NCBI GenBank assembly: GCA_018389105.1
Contig: JACATO010000067.1
Span: 558,001-622,000 of the forward strand
DNA length: 64,000 bases
Reading direction: 5' to 3'
Source of the DNA: Nautilus pompilius
Taxonomy: Eukaryota; Mollusca; Cephalopoda; Nautilida; Nautilidae
Shown here: positions 12,155 through 26,034 of the stretch, one piece after another
How positions within the stretch are numbered: the first letter of the stretch is position 1
Layout of the letters: each line of letters starts with the position of its first letter
Notes under the pieces: model-generated
What the model saw: only the letters and a program-made list of their open reading frames with translations
Database searches by the model: none
What the model was told of the DNA's origin: nothing
Program-made: the position numbers and the translations under genes

Positions 12155-15100
12155 GACAGAAATGGTCATTAAACAACTCATCGGTATCTGGCCGTTTTGG
12201 GCTAACTTGAATAAGAAAGGATGACATGATAAGTTCTTACTGAATAATCTGCATTATTTAAAAATATAAAGAAATTTCATTCAAGATTTCTATCCATAGT
12301 AGGTGCCACTTCATCTACAAACATCTAACATGTCTGCTAGGTCAGTATTAAAAGTGTTTTATATGTGGCAAGACAGAACATATATGTACATCTTCAGATG
12401 TGCATGCTACACTGCAGTGAATGGTATCTAACATCTAAAATCTAACATATTTTATTGGTAGACCATTTATTCAGAGTACCACAACAGCAAAAAGGGTCAA
12501 TAAGCAGTAAAAACTGAAAAGTTGGCCATTCCTAGCAATATCACAGTACAGTTAATATAGTGATGCACCATCTATAAATGAACTGTTTGCTGCATTGTAC
12601 CTTTTTATCTGGTTAGAATAATAAACCATTGTGCTATACACACAAGAGAATGAACATACTGACAATTTGTTATTTTAAAATTAAATTACATTCTCCATCC
12701 CTTGTTTTAGTACCAGAAGCCCAAAAGCAAAAGCCAGGGCCAGCACCCTACCTTAACCTCATAAAATAGAATGTCTGATTAAACTTATTACTTTTATCCT
12801 AGCCTTACTTAATTCTAGATTTTGATGGGCACAAAATTATTTGAGGTTTCTAATATTACACATCCTCACCAAAATACAAAATGCATCAGTATATATTTTT
12901 ACACAGTATTTCTTTATCAGATCCTTAAATAATAATCCTACTTTTAAATACATATAACCCTTTTTTTTTTGTCCAAAGAATTAATGGCATTTTCATATGT
13001 AACTAAGTTAGCCATATACAGTATTCATCTTAAAAATAGCAAAAATTCAAGCCTCCTCCCTCCAAAAAAAATCAGCAAGTCCTGAAGAAAATAATCCATG
13101 TACTCTTTATTATTTAGCATTATTTATTAGCTTGCTAATCAAAAAATATTTTAAAAAAAAACAGATAATAAACTTTCAGCTACTATGTAATATTATTGAC
13201 ACATGGAATTCTGTAGAATAAGAGCCTGAAACAGAAACCAGAATTTATCATAAAATGACCTCTTTAATAAGTAAACTATCTCATAACCAAAAAAATGCTG
13301 GATGTATAGCTTGCTTATTAAACAATAATCCAAGTTTGCATTTGTGAATAAATTCTTCTGGGTGCAAAAGGCAATTCTATCTTAGCCAGATACTCTTTGA
13401 AACATTTAAAGGTACAAAACCCATTGGCAGCTGTTATATCACAAACCAAATGCTAGAAGCAGCTGTTGTGTAAAATGATTCCAGAGAGGAATAGTTCCCA
13501 AGAGAACATAACATGTCCAATGCTATAAAGGTTCAATGATACTACATCCAATGCAGTTCAAGGGGTTGGTATCTTGATGGGAATTTATATAAGAATTTGT
13601 GTTATCTTTTCTGCTTTAAACAAATTTGTTTCTCTTAGGAAAAGTATACTCAAAAAAAGAAAACACCTTACTGTTACAGCATTTTTACTAGCAAGAGTAT
13701 TTGTTGAATTGATCAGTATTTTCTAAAACAATGAGAGAAAGAGAGAGAATTTTAAAAATAATTCATTACATTTTACTGTTTGATCTTTTTCATTACCATT
13801 AAAAAATAAAGACTGCTAATATCATCAAATTTTTTAAAAATATTTTGCTACTTTTAATAATGCATCTGGTTTTAAGACTAAATATTTGGTAAAAACCTTC
13901 AACTAGTTTAAGCCCCTACAATACTTAAATTGCTACACACTACATCCTTCATTGTTCATGTCATCTGTGAGGTACATTTTCATATCATTTAAACAATACT
14001 AAACAAACAAAAGGTCTTTTGAGACGAACCTGGTTGCCATAATGAATATATAGATATTAAAATATATTTTTAGATCTAATTGAAATATTCAAAACTTTTT
14101 TCAGGCAAGAAAAATGCCTATAAATGGATTCCTCAATCTAATTAACATATCCTATGATACTCCTGCCATCAGTACAAAAATAAACAAATATCAGACTAGA
14201 TTGGATGTTAGGAGATTATTTTTTAGCAGTTATGCTATAAATGCTTGGAATGGCTTACCAAGCAAAATGATAAAGGAAAATGTGTCACTAGTATTAAAGA
14301 TCTGCTAGATGCTGATTTTAAAAGCAAAGGGAATTTTATATGTTTTAAAAATTTGTACCTCTGTCTTTTTATGTGTATTTCTTGGTGAACAAATGGCAAT
14401 GGAAAACTGGGTATTTTAATACATTTAACATTTAGATATTGATAATTAAATGAGCATATTTTTTTAAAAAATTGATGTAACTGCTATCTATGTATTAAGA
14501 TATTTTGTTTGTTCTATTAGATACAGCAAAGCAGTGACTTTTACAGTCAACATTAAAAGATTTTAAAATAATAAAACAAATATTTTTTCAATGATGTATG
14601 GTACTAAGAAAAAATGAAGAAGTAAGCAGGTGTATTCATAATTAAATTATATAATAGTTACCAGCAAAATTCAAAAAAGTACATCCATCTATATCATTTA
14701 TCATTTGAAAAACAATTAGATAAAATATCTGTCTAAAATATTTTATACACAGATTCTAAAAATGTTGCAAGCCAAGTGGTTTTCAATATAAATTATTTCA
14801 AGATAGCAGCTTCTGCATTTTAACTAGTTTTGACCACAAAAATGAACCAAGATAACTAAATCTAAACAGACTTGTGTATAATATAAAACACTGCAAACAA
14901 ATCAGTAAGGATACTTTATACAGTTAGATACTGTTATGTATCAGGCAAGAATCAATACTTCAATCCATCATCCTCATAGCAAGATCAGCATCTGCATTAG
15001 CTGTATGTTTATTTCAACCATCCTCCAAAACCAGCTGGCTGGTCAAAGATGAGAATATTCCAAAAATTTTATTGTTGCAACCAAGAATTCATGGATATGG

Positions 15101-18100
15101 GCATGCTATCTTGAGTAATCTACAACAGGAGGTCTCGGGAATGTCTAACTTGTTATGTTTATAGTTTATGCTAACCTACAGTACAGAAGTGTTGAGTTTC
15201 CAGAAGAAAATGATAACTGGCTCCAGGTCATATATATTTTCCCACACAACTCTGAAACAACTAGTAAGCAGTTAAGATGAAATGACCCAATGAATAATGG
15301 CTTCTTTAAACCTATATGAACCAAATGAATTTAAACGAAACTAATAGTTAAGATTCCATTTTTAGAAAAAGTTTTAAAAATTTTGATACAAATTTTATAG
15401 CATTTGAAATTAAATCAATAGAAAAAAAGTAAATTAGTTTAGGAATGCAAAAATCCATCTCACCAAATCTCAATCAATCTATTCTATAATGACCAATATC
15501 TAAAATAAATTGCTTTAAAAAAGTATGGCAGTTTTTCCATTCACATAATTATTATTTCCTATGTATAGAATAATTTCAAACATTTATGAAAGCAGGGTGC
15601 CCCCACAAAATAAGTTAATGGTTTTTTTAGAAAATATATTTTTCAACTTTTTCATTTTACCTATAAAAACTGAAAACTTTGATAAGAGATTAGTAGTAAG
15701 CAGAAACTGGAGTACCCAGAAAAACCTAAGCAAGAAAGGCCAGTACAAACAAATGAGAGATAGTGACTAGATCTCTTGTTAAACAACAAATAGAGCCTAG
15801 ACCTGTTAAGGAACAAATGTGACCACTAATGGCAAGCTGTCACAGTACATACCGCAGTTTGTCTCATTCTTAATTTTGTTCATTGTAGAAGAATTATAAA
15901 AGTAATTTTTAGTACCTGCCTGATTAATATATTTCCTATTAATTCTCTTATTATGAAAAAAATTAACATTTCATAGTGTTGTCATTAAAAATTAACTATT
16001 ATATTAATAAAAAAAATGTAGCTTGCAGTAGTTAGTTACATTTTTCAAATAATACATCAAAATTTTTTTGCTGTGCATAAATAAAGCACATAATATCTAT
16101 CAATGCTCACTAACAAAAATAAGTTACGATGGTATACTATCAACCCTTTAATACTCCATGAAATAACCTTTAAAATCCATTTTCCCCTACTTTTGGAAGG
16201 TAATTATTCATTTTATAGTGTTTTCTGGAAATTTCCCACCTATTTTTACTGAGTCCATAACCCTCACAGGCATTGTAATGTTAAAATGTACAGTAATTTT
16301 TTTTTATTTTGAGAGGTTTATATATATGCAAAATCTCAATGGGTTAGAAATAAGTAAAAATTTTAAAAAAGAAGACAAACTGAAGTTTGATAGTTTCATA
16401 AAAAAAAAACAACATTTAAAGCATGTACATTTTATGAAAACATTTTGGCTAATAAAACTAATACTAACAAGTAAAGACTTTTGAGAAAGTACACAAGAAA
16501 TCTGATATTTTGAGTCACAAAGAGTTTCTCACAGCACCTACAGTTCAGAGAGAGTGAATTATCACCTAATTTTAGAGTAAACACCATCTGTTTCACTATG
16601 TTAGCAAGCTGGCCTAAGATTATATATCTTAGTGATTGTGCTTGGAACTGGCTGATAGGGGGAGGTGGTACAATACTTGAAATAAACAGCCTTGGAAAAC
16701 TCTTACATGGCAGTAAATGGTAAATATATACTAAACATAATACAAATTATTACATAGACACTGTTTAAATTAGTTTTAACAAAACCTTAAACTAACTCAG
16801 TTCACAGTAGATTCACCTGTCTTTTTCTCTCTTTTCTTTAAAAATATTCTGACTTATTACAAATATCATAAGACCATGTTTTAAACTTATACATCCTATT
16901 TTTCTTAATTTGTAAAATTCTAATTCCATATATTCCATTTTATACTGTCTAATACACCTTCAAAATATATGTATGTACCTAATGTATAATTTTGTCCTGT
17001 GTGATTTCTTATTATTATTATTATTCATTATGCATACTTATTTCTCCAAAAATGTAGCCATATTCAGAGATTCTGGTAAATAATTCATTTTGCAATTGAT
17101 GCTACTATAATAAACCATTGTTTCAGCGCTTAATTGTTGTCTTTTCCTTTGTTTTATTTAAAATTACTGTATATGCCCAAAATACCTTTTACTTTCTTTT
17201 AAACCAATTAATTGGTTTAGATGTAAAATAATATAAAACCATTAATCTTGCCGGGTTTAAATCTTTACATATTTTATACTTCAAAACTAGAAAAAGAAAG
17301 GAATACTGTCAGTAATAGGAGATTCTTCAAACTAAATGCAAACCACTAAGAGAATAAGTAGTCCATGGTTTTCAATAATCTGCTACATGCAATGCACTTT
17401 TCATAGAAATATTTTCATTTTCTAAGTATGAAAAGATTTTTTCTGCATAAAATTAGAAAGGTCATACATGCTTTCCTGTACTATTAAAAACTATTTGATT
17501 TGAATTGAATTAAATTGTATGACTGCATAATCTACTATTTAATTTCTGGTTTTATTGTATCAGTCCAAGCATAGCATATGCTATTACATAAATTATGCAA
17601 AATTCCATGAATTATACTTTGGTGCCTGATGCTACTTCATAGCCCATAAAGATGGAGAAAAATTCAAAAACTTACAAAATGTCTAAACTTAAAATGATTT
17701 TCACTGGATCATAGAACCTTTATTATCAATGAAATTGCTCAATTAACTTTATCAGAAAACAAATTTTTGAAAGATGACACAATATTTATAAATAATCATT
17801 AGATTTTTTACAAACAAACTTTCTACTCTAAAATTTCTCAGAACAAAAACAAAACATAATACTAAACACTTACCAATCACTTACCATTTAATGCACAAGA
17901 AATATTAATGAAGTATATTTAAGAAAAATCTTCCTTTTAGACTGTAATTATACTGCCTGACTACCTACAATGAAAATGCTACTTCTTTATTCAAATAACT
18001 TGTTCGTCTCATTTATTCCATGTGTTATTTAGATTCTACCCAGAAGCCTCACCTCCAACAAATGAATGCTGCGTTATCTCAAAGAATCCTTTACAAACTG

Positions 18101-19335
18101 AAAAAGAAGTCATGCAGTTCCATGACTTTTCATTAGCTTCTTCTTTTTTTTTTAAACTAAATGAGTGAAAACTTTAGATATAAATCACATGACGGTTTCC
18201 TTGCAATAAAATTTGTCTGATGCCTACTGTGAACCTTCATGGTGCCAGCCTTTTTACATAAATGATTCTGACAAGAGAAAATTTTATGATCACTTTTATC
18301 AGCAAGGCTCATTAGAGAAATTAGTTGGGTTGGGAGGCACAAACAACTCCTGGAGGCTATAAGTTCTATGTAATATTACCCCTGATGAGGAAAAAGCAAC
18401 AAAAACACAAAATAGTGGTTAAATTGTGACTGAGTATCCGGATACCAAAATCAAAAAATACCCAAAGGAACATCAATCAGCTTCTTTTAGTTTGTTAGTC
18501 CAGTCCAGAGGTTTACATACCATGCATAATTTATTTTCTTGAAAATTTTTATTTTTTAAATTAGTAAATAATCAAACTTTGTGTGCCCACAAGAATATGC
18601 AAGTTTTTACAAGAGAGCTTCTAAAAATGAATATGAATAAACAAACAAATGAATACATTTTTTTAAATGTTTAAAACTTAAAAAAAAACAAACAAATTGA
18701 TGAGCATTTCTGTATGGAATACACGGCACCATGAGAACCAAATAAAAAGTAAAAATTTTAAGTTTATCATTATTATATGTTAGTCTTCAATTTCTTGCTA
18801 GCCATACTGCATGAAGTTGCTCAGAAATTCACTTATCTCCAGCTGACATTTACATTAAAGTTGTAGAATCATGGGAAGGGCAAACAGTGCCAAGATCTAT
18901 AGTATAATATATGTATATATTTATGTCAAAATTTTAAGTATCAAAATGGCAGTGATCAGGGTTAGTCCTTAGCACATCATTTTGCTGTTAAAATCAATCA
19001 AAATTCAAATATTAACCAACTGTGCATAAAATAGTAATGCAGGGAAACCTTTCTGATAAACTGAATACTACCACACAACAGCAGTGATTGAAAAAAACAT
19101 AGAGGTGGTTTTGCACACTAGACAATACTTTTAACATGCTTCAATCAGCTGTCATGAGTAAATATAATAACTAATCACTTTTGTATAATGCCTATTTTAG
19201 AATCACATGATGTACAGTTTTTGATGCCACACTGTATTTCACTAATGCTCTCCTTGATTATATTATTGAAATTTGTATTAACTAATTGTTTGCCAATACC
19301 ATAGCTGCTGCTCAAATCCAAAGTCAATGATGTGT
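12155..19335. other. AT-rich non-coding DNA around the LINE relic
   Basis: Only the LINE end at 14.1-14.3 kb is recognised. Frames at 15561-15770, 16218-16484 and 18157-18342 have no motif and biased composition. Confidence 0.55.
14114..14335 (+). pseudogene. Non-LTR retrotransposon (LINE) ORF2 3' end relic
   Basis: The open stretch reads TRLDVRRLFFSSYAINAWNG then LPSKMIKENVS, matching the end of Jockey/CR1-type reverse transcriptase proteins (R.xFFSxRxixxWNxLPxxvvxa). After a one-base frame change it continues KDLLDADFKSKGN, the usual FKxxLD ending. Nothing upstream is recognisable, as in a 5'-truncated LINE. Confidence 0.7.
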
Positions 19336-19339
19336 AAAT

Positions 19340-20330
19340 TATTAATTTGACTACACACGATGTCTACTTCATTTTTAATACAAGCTGTATGTAGAAAATG
19401 ATGGTGTTGCCATAGGGTCTTGCCCTGCCCTATCCTGGCAGGTGTTTTTACATCTGCCAGTGAAGATCAATTTTGTAACAGGTAAAGGCCAATTACCTAC
19501 ATTTTATTGTAAGTATGGTGATGACACATTTGCATTGTTTCTTTCAGTTGTCATTATTAATGACTTTTTACAATGGCTTAATACTCAACATGTCATTTTT
19601 CAGTTTACTGTGGTAGCTAAGAATGAAGTGAAGTATCTTTTTGTGACACCCTTTTTAATGAATAATAGTTTTCTTGATATATCTACATACTATAAACCTA
19701 CATTATTGGGCCTTGCTATGAAATGAGATAGTTTTGTCCCATTTTCATATAATAAATCAAATCTGAATTTTATTTTATTTTATGGAACATACAGGATTTG
19801 ATTTTCTTTCATTAATTTTGATAAATAAGTACCATTAATTTCCAAATTTTACAATTTAATCACTTTCCAAAGCATATCATTGATAAAATGTATATAGAGT
19901 ACTCTTTCAAATGTATTTATCTAATAATTAAATCTACTGAACCTAAACAGCTATTCATCTGTTTCCTTTTCTAGAGTATTAATCTTACCAGTTAAAAAAA
20001 GATTTAATTATCTTTGTTTTAAACTTTATCCATTTTTCAGTTTAAGGATTGTATTCCTCTTTCACAGTTGTTGCCCACTTTGTACAATATTGGTCTTAAA
20101 AGGCTGCCTATGTGGACAAAAAAATCCAATGTGTCCATAAGTGGTTCATGTCACATCTGATAGGTAAAAATAATTTAGCCCTTTTTAGTCATATATCTCT
20201 AAATCACAGATCCATTTTAAAAGGCATCACGATGCTGGGAATATCTTGTTGCAATTTCAAACTTCAAATTTAAGAATCCTTATTTAGCATATATCTGAAG
20301 CCTGTTTTGCAAAGGCATAAAACTTCTGTG
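19340..20330 (+). pseudogene. Penelope-like retroelement relic (RT and downstream part)
   Basis: In order on the + strand are a degenerate GVAIGS motif (about 19,395), then FYCKYGDDTFALFLS (the YxDD catalytic box with V changed to G), DFLQWLNTQH and IFQFTVVAKNEV. These follow the order of Penelope-like reverse transcriptases (YVDDTF, FLxxLNxxHxxIxFTxE). Further on, frames with stops retain pieces fitting the linker and GIY-YIG region (HVTSDR, near 20,150-20,240). Multiple stops and frame changes mark it as dead. Confidence 0.7.
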
Positions 20331-21151
20331 TCCTTTACCTCTCTTTTTAAATCTGCATTTTTTTATATTTTAATTTTTTTTACCAATTCTAATATCCATT
20401 TTTGCAGCTTTAATTTGTTTATGCCCCTATACTAATAATAAATTAAAATATAGTTCAAAATATTCATTTAGTTGTATTTACTTTTGTATGCTTTTTGTAG
20501 CCATTTTTCTGTTGTTTTTTTTTTTTTAAAATTAAAATTTTGTTTCAATATCAAAATATAAGCGCTTTATGCATCCTTTTCATTGCTTATCATACCACCT
20601 TATGCTAAGTAATAGAAATGTAAATTTAAAAAATGTGCTGACATTACTCTTAGTAGTTGTTTGTTTTTTAATACGTTATCTTACCTTCAGGAGTAAAAAA
20701 ACATTTTTAACCATATCTTTAGCAGTAGTGAAAAGTGGAAAGGAAATGACTTTTGGCTTAGAGCCAGTGTTATGAAATTGCTGAAATAAAAACATCTGTT
20801 GAGTATTACAGTTAACCAACCAAACATTGATTCTTGCCAACTATTTACAAAATTACCAAAGTTTTTAAAAACAACAACAAAAACAAGCAGTGGACACTCA
20901 TTTAAAAGAAAAAGAAACCATTAAACTAAAAAGCAATCGAGAATAAGAAACACTAATAACAGTGGAAAAATTAGTTTTGCAAAAGTTTTCATGTTTGATT
21001 GTTTTAAGAAAATACACTTCTAGTCTGGTGAACACATTAGAAGATAGATGACAGTACTGACCATTAACATGTGTTGGTTTTTGCAGTTTTCATCATGGGA
21101 ATTATTGGCAAATAGAAACTTGTTTCAGATTTTATCCACATCCCACCATTA

Positions 21152-21207
21152 TGTATGTGTGTGGTGTGTGTGTGTGTGGGAGCGGGAGAGAGAGAGAGAG
21201 AGAGACA
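21152..21207. repeat. Compound (GT)n(GA)n microsatellite
   Basis: A GT-rich tract runs into (GA)11-like repeats. A second short (GA)n lies at about 21,634-21,652 and a poly-G run at 21,743-21,752. Confidence 0.9.
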
Positions 21208-22704
21208 GGACTATAATAAATCAAAATAGAATAAATAAAACAAATGTTTAACAACAAGCTTCATAAATTTTATTTTTTTAAAAAATAAAATAATACCATA
21301 ATAATGATGAATTCATACTGTCTTTCTTCTTGCAGTCAATTCTAGATACAAAACACTAATTAAAAAAAATAATAAATAAACCCTTTGCTAAAGTTACTCT
21401 GGAAACAGCTTACATGCAACTTTCAGAGCAGGAAGTTTCCAAACTGCTAACACCGATAACAGAGAGAGATAAGTTTGTCAGTCAGTGTGTTCAAAGGATA
21501 CACATTTTTTCTTTGTGTTATGATCAAAATGCTGTCAGCCATGAGCTTGTCAACATTTTTATCACTGAAAAATGTTAGAAATTGTTGATAGAGTAAAAAA
21601 TGCATTACTACCATAACTTGTTTGTGAATTTTATAGAGAGAGAGAGAGAGAGATTCAAACAAAAAATAATAATATGTTAGCAGATATAAGATGCACATCA
21701 AATTAATGATATACTGCACACTAATGCCTTAATATGTATTTGGGGGGGGGGGAAATGCCTGAAAATTTCTGACATTAATTGATAATTCAGTGATTTTCCT
21801 AAAATAGTAAAGAACAAGTTGATCAATAACACAACTTGGTAAAATACAAACAAACAGATTTTTTGCCAATTCAAGTCAATGAGTGATTATTATTAATAAA
21901 CTTCATTTGCAAAAAACTTATAAGCAATGGAAATTAGCATGTAGTTAACTGTGAGCTTGCAGGTAGAAAATTCCTTTCAAGTTTACATAATAAAAAAACT
22001 AAAACTGCTTTATCATTTGCTACTATAAGCTTAGCCTAAGATTCTTGAAAACATGTTTTCATTTATGCTGTTAAAAAGTCTGAAAATATATCTTTCAGAT
22101 AATTTTTGAAAGTTTTCCAACAAAAGCTTTGTTTTCTTTTTTAGAAGTTAAATGTCTTGAAATCTAAAACAATAGTCATTTTATAATTAGGAATTATTAA
22201 ATAAATATATTGAATACAAATTTTAGTCACTAACCTATTCCTATTTGGGTACAACTGCAGGTGTTTTTGTGGAGGTCAATGCATACAACAGATTATAGCT
22301 CATCTATATGTTTAATTAGGAATTAGTGGTGCTGTATTTTCTCCTACTATCATATAAACAGTACAGCATATACAGCATACACTTTATGTAGGTATATTTG
22401 GTAATCTCAAGTTAGTTATATTTGTATGACATATTACTGTATTTTCAATTTAAAATGCAGAAAAAAGATTGGTAAAAAAAATTTTTAAAGAATAAAGAAC
22501 TCTGAATTTACACATTGTTTATGCAGATTTGTTTGTTTGTTTAGTAATCAGTCTGTGCCTATCTGATGTCAGCAGCTAAAAATCTGTCTACTTTAAAAAT
22601 CTGAAGACCTACAGGTAGAGACACAGTATAGCAGAAAACTTGTTAGGCACACAACATAAACTTTAAAAAGAACAAAAGTAAACATAGCAAGAATTAAAGC
22701 ATAC

Positions 22705-22750
22705 CTGGATATTTTGAACAATGTTTGTTATCAACAAAATAAACTGCCAA
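22705..22750 (-). CDS. Candidate exon 3 (46-nt microexon) of the ROS1-like gene
   Basis: On the - strand, cagttttgtattttcag precedes 46 nt and then CCAG|GTATGC. In the phase left by exon 2 it reads LAVYFVDNKHCSKYP plus one base, so it ends in phase 1. The segment VDNKHC aligns naturally with the VDQKNC stretch that follows the second CxxxC pair in human ROS1, which supports both the exon and the family call. The donor is weaker than that of exon 2. The intron separating it from exon 2 is about 6.9 kb. Confidence 0.48.
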
Positions 22751-23144
22751 CTGAAAATACAAAACTGAACTCGGCAGTAGTGACAAGTATACAATGTCTG
22801 TGTAAACATGAGATGAAAAATACAAATTCAAAGCACAAAACAGCACAGAAAAGTTTAATAAAGCTGATTTCTTTTGTTCATTTACAAACAGTTTTAATTT
22901 ATACATAAATAAAGATTCCATAATGTAGTGTTTGTAGAAGACAAGCCAGTATCTTCATGTTTTCCAAACAAAAACTTGTGCCCAGAATTCAAAGCAATGT
23001 GGCTAAGAAACATCAATATCCCACTGTGGCACTCTGAAATATGGGTGCTACTCATAATTTCTGAGCACCTCTACGCAGGTAAAAAAAAGAAAGATCAACT
23101 GTTCCCTTATCCAACAAATGTGAAATATAGCATTCCCTTATGTA

Positions 23145-24444
23145 CGAGGTCTGTTGAAAAAGTATCCAACTTTATTTTTTCCCATGGGAAGTAATGACGT
23201 TAGGGAGGCAAAAGTGTGCATAGTGGAGTCACATGCGTGGTTTTTGGCGGGCTTGCTGGATGCGTCAGTCGCTGTCAGGCAGCAAGCATGTGAGGTGCTG
23301 TACCACTTACTCGTCGCATTTTTATTTCGCCTGTGATGACGGAACATGTGGAGCAACAATCTTGCATAATCAAATTTTGCCAAAAGCTTGGAGATATCCA
23401 AGCGGAAACAATTTGCAAAATTCAACAGGCTTTTGGCGACAATGCCATGGGTGTTACCCAAATAAAAGAATGGTACAACAGGTTCAAAGATGGCTGCACA
23501 TCAGTGGAGAGTGACCAGCGTTCCGGGAGGCCGTCAACAAGCCGCAATGCAGTTTTTATCGAGAAAGTGCGGACCTTGATAATGGAGGATTGTCATTTGA
23601 CAGTGAGGGAAATTGGTGATGAGGTTGAGATCAGTAAAGATTCTTCACATGCAATTTTAAAGGAGGATTTGGGCTTGTGCAGAGTGGCAGCGAAATTTGT
23701 GCCCAAGCTGCTTTGTCAGGAACAACAACAACTTCGTCTTGAGGTTGCTCAGGACCTGCTGGATACTGCCAACAGGGATCCTGAGTTCCAGAATACTGTG
23801 ATAACTGAAGATGAGATGTGGGTGTACGGGTATGACCCGCTAACCAAAGCTCAGTCATCACAGTGGAAGCATCCAACGTCGCCAAGGCCGAAGCAAAATC
23901 AAGGTGATGCTGACTGTTTTCTTCAACTACCGAGCCTTTTGTGCATCACGAATATGCACCAGTAGGACAAACAGTTACAAAGGAGTACTATCAGGAAGTC
24001 CTCCGACATCTTTGTGATGCAGTTTGGTGCAAGAGACCGGATCTGTGAGCCTCGCAAAACTGGCAGCTGCATCATGACAACGCCCCAGCTCATACGTTGC
24101 AGCTGATCCAAGGTTTCTTGGCAAAGAAAGGCATTTTGCTCATTTGCCAGGCTCCCTACTCTCCAGACATGGCTCCTTCTGACTTCTAGTTGTTCCCAAA
24201 AATGAAGATGCCACTGAAAGGCTCCCGCTTTGAGAGCCAAGAGGACATCGTGCAGAATGCAACGGCGGAGGTGAGAGCCATTCCAGAAGCATTCCAGACG
24301 TGCTTTGAACAGTGGAAGGATCACTGGGCTAAGTGTGTGGAGGTACAAAGGGCCTATTTGGAATGGGGATTAGCAATTGAACCCCACAATGTATGTAATT
24401 TTTTTTCCCGAGCCTAAGGTTGGATACTTTTTCAACAGACCTCG
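23145..24444 (+). mobile_element. Complete mariner element with perfect TIRs, inactive
   Basis: The element is 1,300 bp and is bounded by identical 26-bp inverted ends beginning CGAGGTCTGTTGAAAAAGTA and by TA duplications (23143-23144 and 24445-24446). Length, TA target and TIRs fit the mariner family of the Tc1/mariner superfamily. A single transposase gene fills the interior on the + strand and is broken. The identical ends next to a mutated gene suggest that it was moved in trans, or that it is fairly young. Confidence 0.93.
23336..24416 (+). pseudogene. Mariner transposase pseudogene (DD34D)
   Basis: The N-terminal helix-turn-helix region is intact: IKFCQKLGD near the start, then QIKEWYNRFKDG and GRPSTSRN. 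The first catalytic Asp is in TEDEMWVYGYD. The frame is lost around 23,885-23,910 and again around 23,930-23,950. The second Asp remains in WQLHHDNAPAH (about 24,060-24,095) and the third in YSPDMAPSDF, but a TAG replaces the Trp expected just after it (24187-24189). A TGA also interrupts the linker near 24,046. The C-terminal KCVEVQRAY is recognisable. All three catalytic residues survive, while at least two frameshifts and two stops prevent a full protein. Confidence 0.92.
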
Positions 24445-24849
24445 TATATTAAAATTTTTTTTTTTATTTAAGCAGACAAACAGGACTGACACTTAATTAA
24501 TTAAGTACAATCTGTCAGACAGGAACCAAATCCTTAAATAAAATAAGGAACCGTTTTTATATTTAAAGAGATTTTTAAATTCAAAATGGATATACATTTA
24601 AACAATTTTATAGTTTGTTTCTTTGTTTGAATATTGATACCCCAATTATGGGATAACAAGAAAAATTATATTTTCTAAAAAATATAATCAATGTAGGTTT
24701 ATCTGACCTTAGTCAACATTTTGGGAATATAGCTATGAATAACAGAAATTTGAAAACTGTTCTGAATAAGTAGATCAAATGAATTTAAAATCTTCATTTT
24801 TTAAGTAGAATTCCATATTTTAAAGACTGAATATTATTATTAAAACATT

Positions 24850-25960
24850 AATTTTATAAAGCCTAAGAAAGGAAACTTTTCTACTTAAAACCAGTCAGTA
24901 TTATTAGCAATATTATCATATGACATTTGAGTATCAAGAAAAGTTAGCTATTCAATTTTTTCATACTCTATAGTAGATTCCAATTATGATGTTGAGAATT
25001 AAGCCATAAAGTGATCTGCAGTTTCACTTGAGATAAAAAGCATAAAATGTGTCATCCATATATCTATAATGAAAAAATGGATATTTCAGTATATGTATTA
25101 AACATCTTCAATAAAAGTTTAATAAAAGACAAAAAATATTACCTACAACAGGACCTAGTGAGAAATCCATAGCAACATCATCTGTCTGAGAATACAATTT
25201 ATCATTAAAATAAAAATGTACATTATACGTTCTGGTGTTGTAGGTGGTATCATATAATTTATTAATTACAGATATCCTTGATATATTACACATTTGTAAA
25301 TAAAAAAGTAACATCACAAGAGCAAAATATTTTGTTATGAAAGTTGCAATTACTGTTCAATAAATAGAGAAAATGAAATTAATCTTTAGGCATATATATG
25401 CTGACAGCAATGGGTCATAGAATATCAACCAAAAATTTAACTAAGTTGTAATTACAAGTAGCTTTATAGAAGATAAAAAAGAAGAATTAAGTTCATAGAT
25501 TTAGAAGTCCATGCAGAATACTTTGTTGTGAAGAAACTAGTCACAAGCTATTATAAGTAAAGAAAAAACATTATCATTTATTAAGATAAGCAAATACCTT
25601 TGTAATAATATTTCTAGGTTTGATACAAACATGAAGTGGTTCAACATTACATTTGAATTTTTCAGAAACAGGGAGTATTTGTGAAACTTTGTTGATAAAA
25701 TCATTTTTTTATTTAGGATAACCATACTGCCATTCTTAACAGAAAAAATTATAACAAGTGGTTTATTTTTAATGAAGTAAAGAATTTGTGTCCTATACTG
25801 ATGAATACATTGTACAGAATATTTCACTTCAGTGCCATACTGTTGAAAAGAATCATGATTAATAGATAGTGACTTAATTTGTTTGCATAGTTCAAATCTG
25901 GAACTGAAGGCTGATGGTTTACCCATATACATGTCATTAACAAGAATAATTATCATTCTT
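24850..25960 (-). pseudogene. Penelope-like retroelement relic (RT), opposite strand
   Basis: Reading leftward: KNGSMVILNKKMILSTKFHK (about 25,730; cf. DKGNGVVILD), then FNDKLYSQTDDVAMDFSLG (about 25,175-25,235; cf. FNGKxYxQxDGVAMGSPLGP), then YMDDTFYAF (about 25,040-25,070), then LTFLDTQMS (about 24,935). These are the reverse transcriptase blocks of Penelope-like elements in the correct order. The first long open frame (25537-25956) belongs to this relic. Stops and frameshifts break it; no endonuclease domain is recognised on this strand. Confidence 0.72.
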
Positions 25961-26034
25961 TATAATTAAATAAATCTTTATTGAAAGTCTTTCCTTATAT
26001 CCTTTTGTAGAATTAAAGTTTCATTTTCAACTTC

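Larger units (their letters stand above)
20335..23140. other. AT-rich non-coding DNA containing candidate exon 3
   Basis: Microsatellites at 21.15 and 21.64 kb and candidate exon 22705-22750 are the only features seen. The open frames on both strands at 22.7-22.9 kb extend beyond the proposed exon and are otherwise incidental. Confidence 0.55.

Noticed and set aside
22694-22921. 75-codon - strand frame as a stand-alone gene
   Set aside because: Only the last 15 codons, after an internal acceptor, fit the gene model; the rest has no motif.
23923-24348. 141-codon - strand open frame
   Set aside because: Antisense of the mariner transposase; the + strand carries the catalytic motifs.
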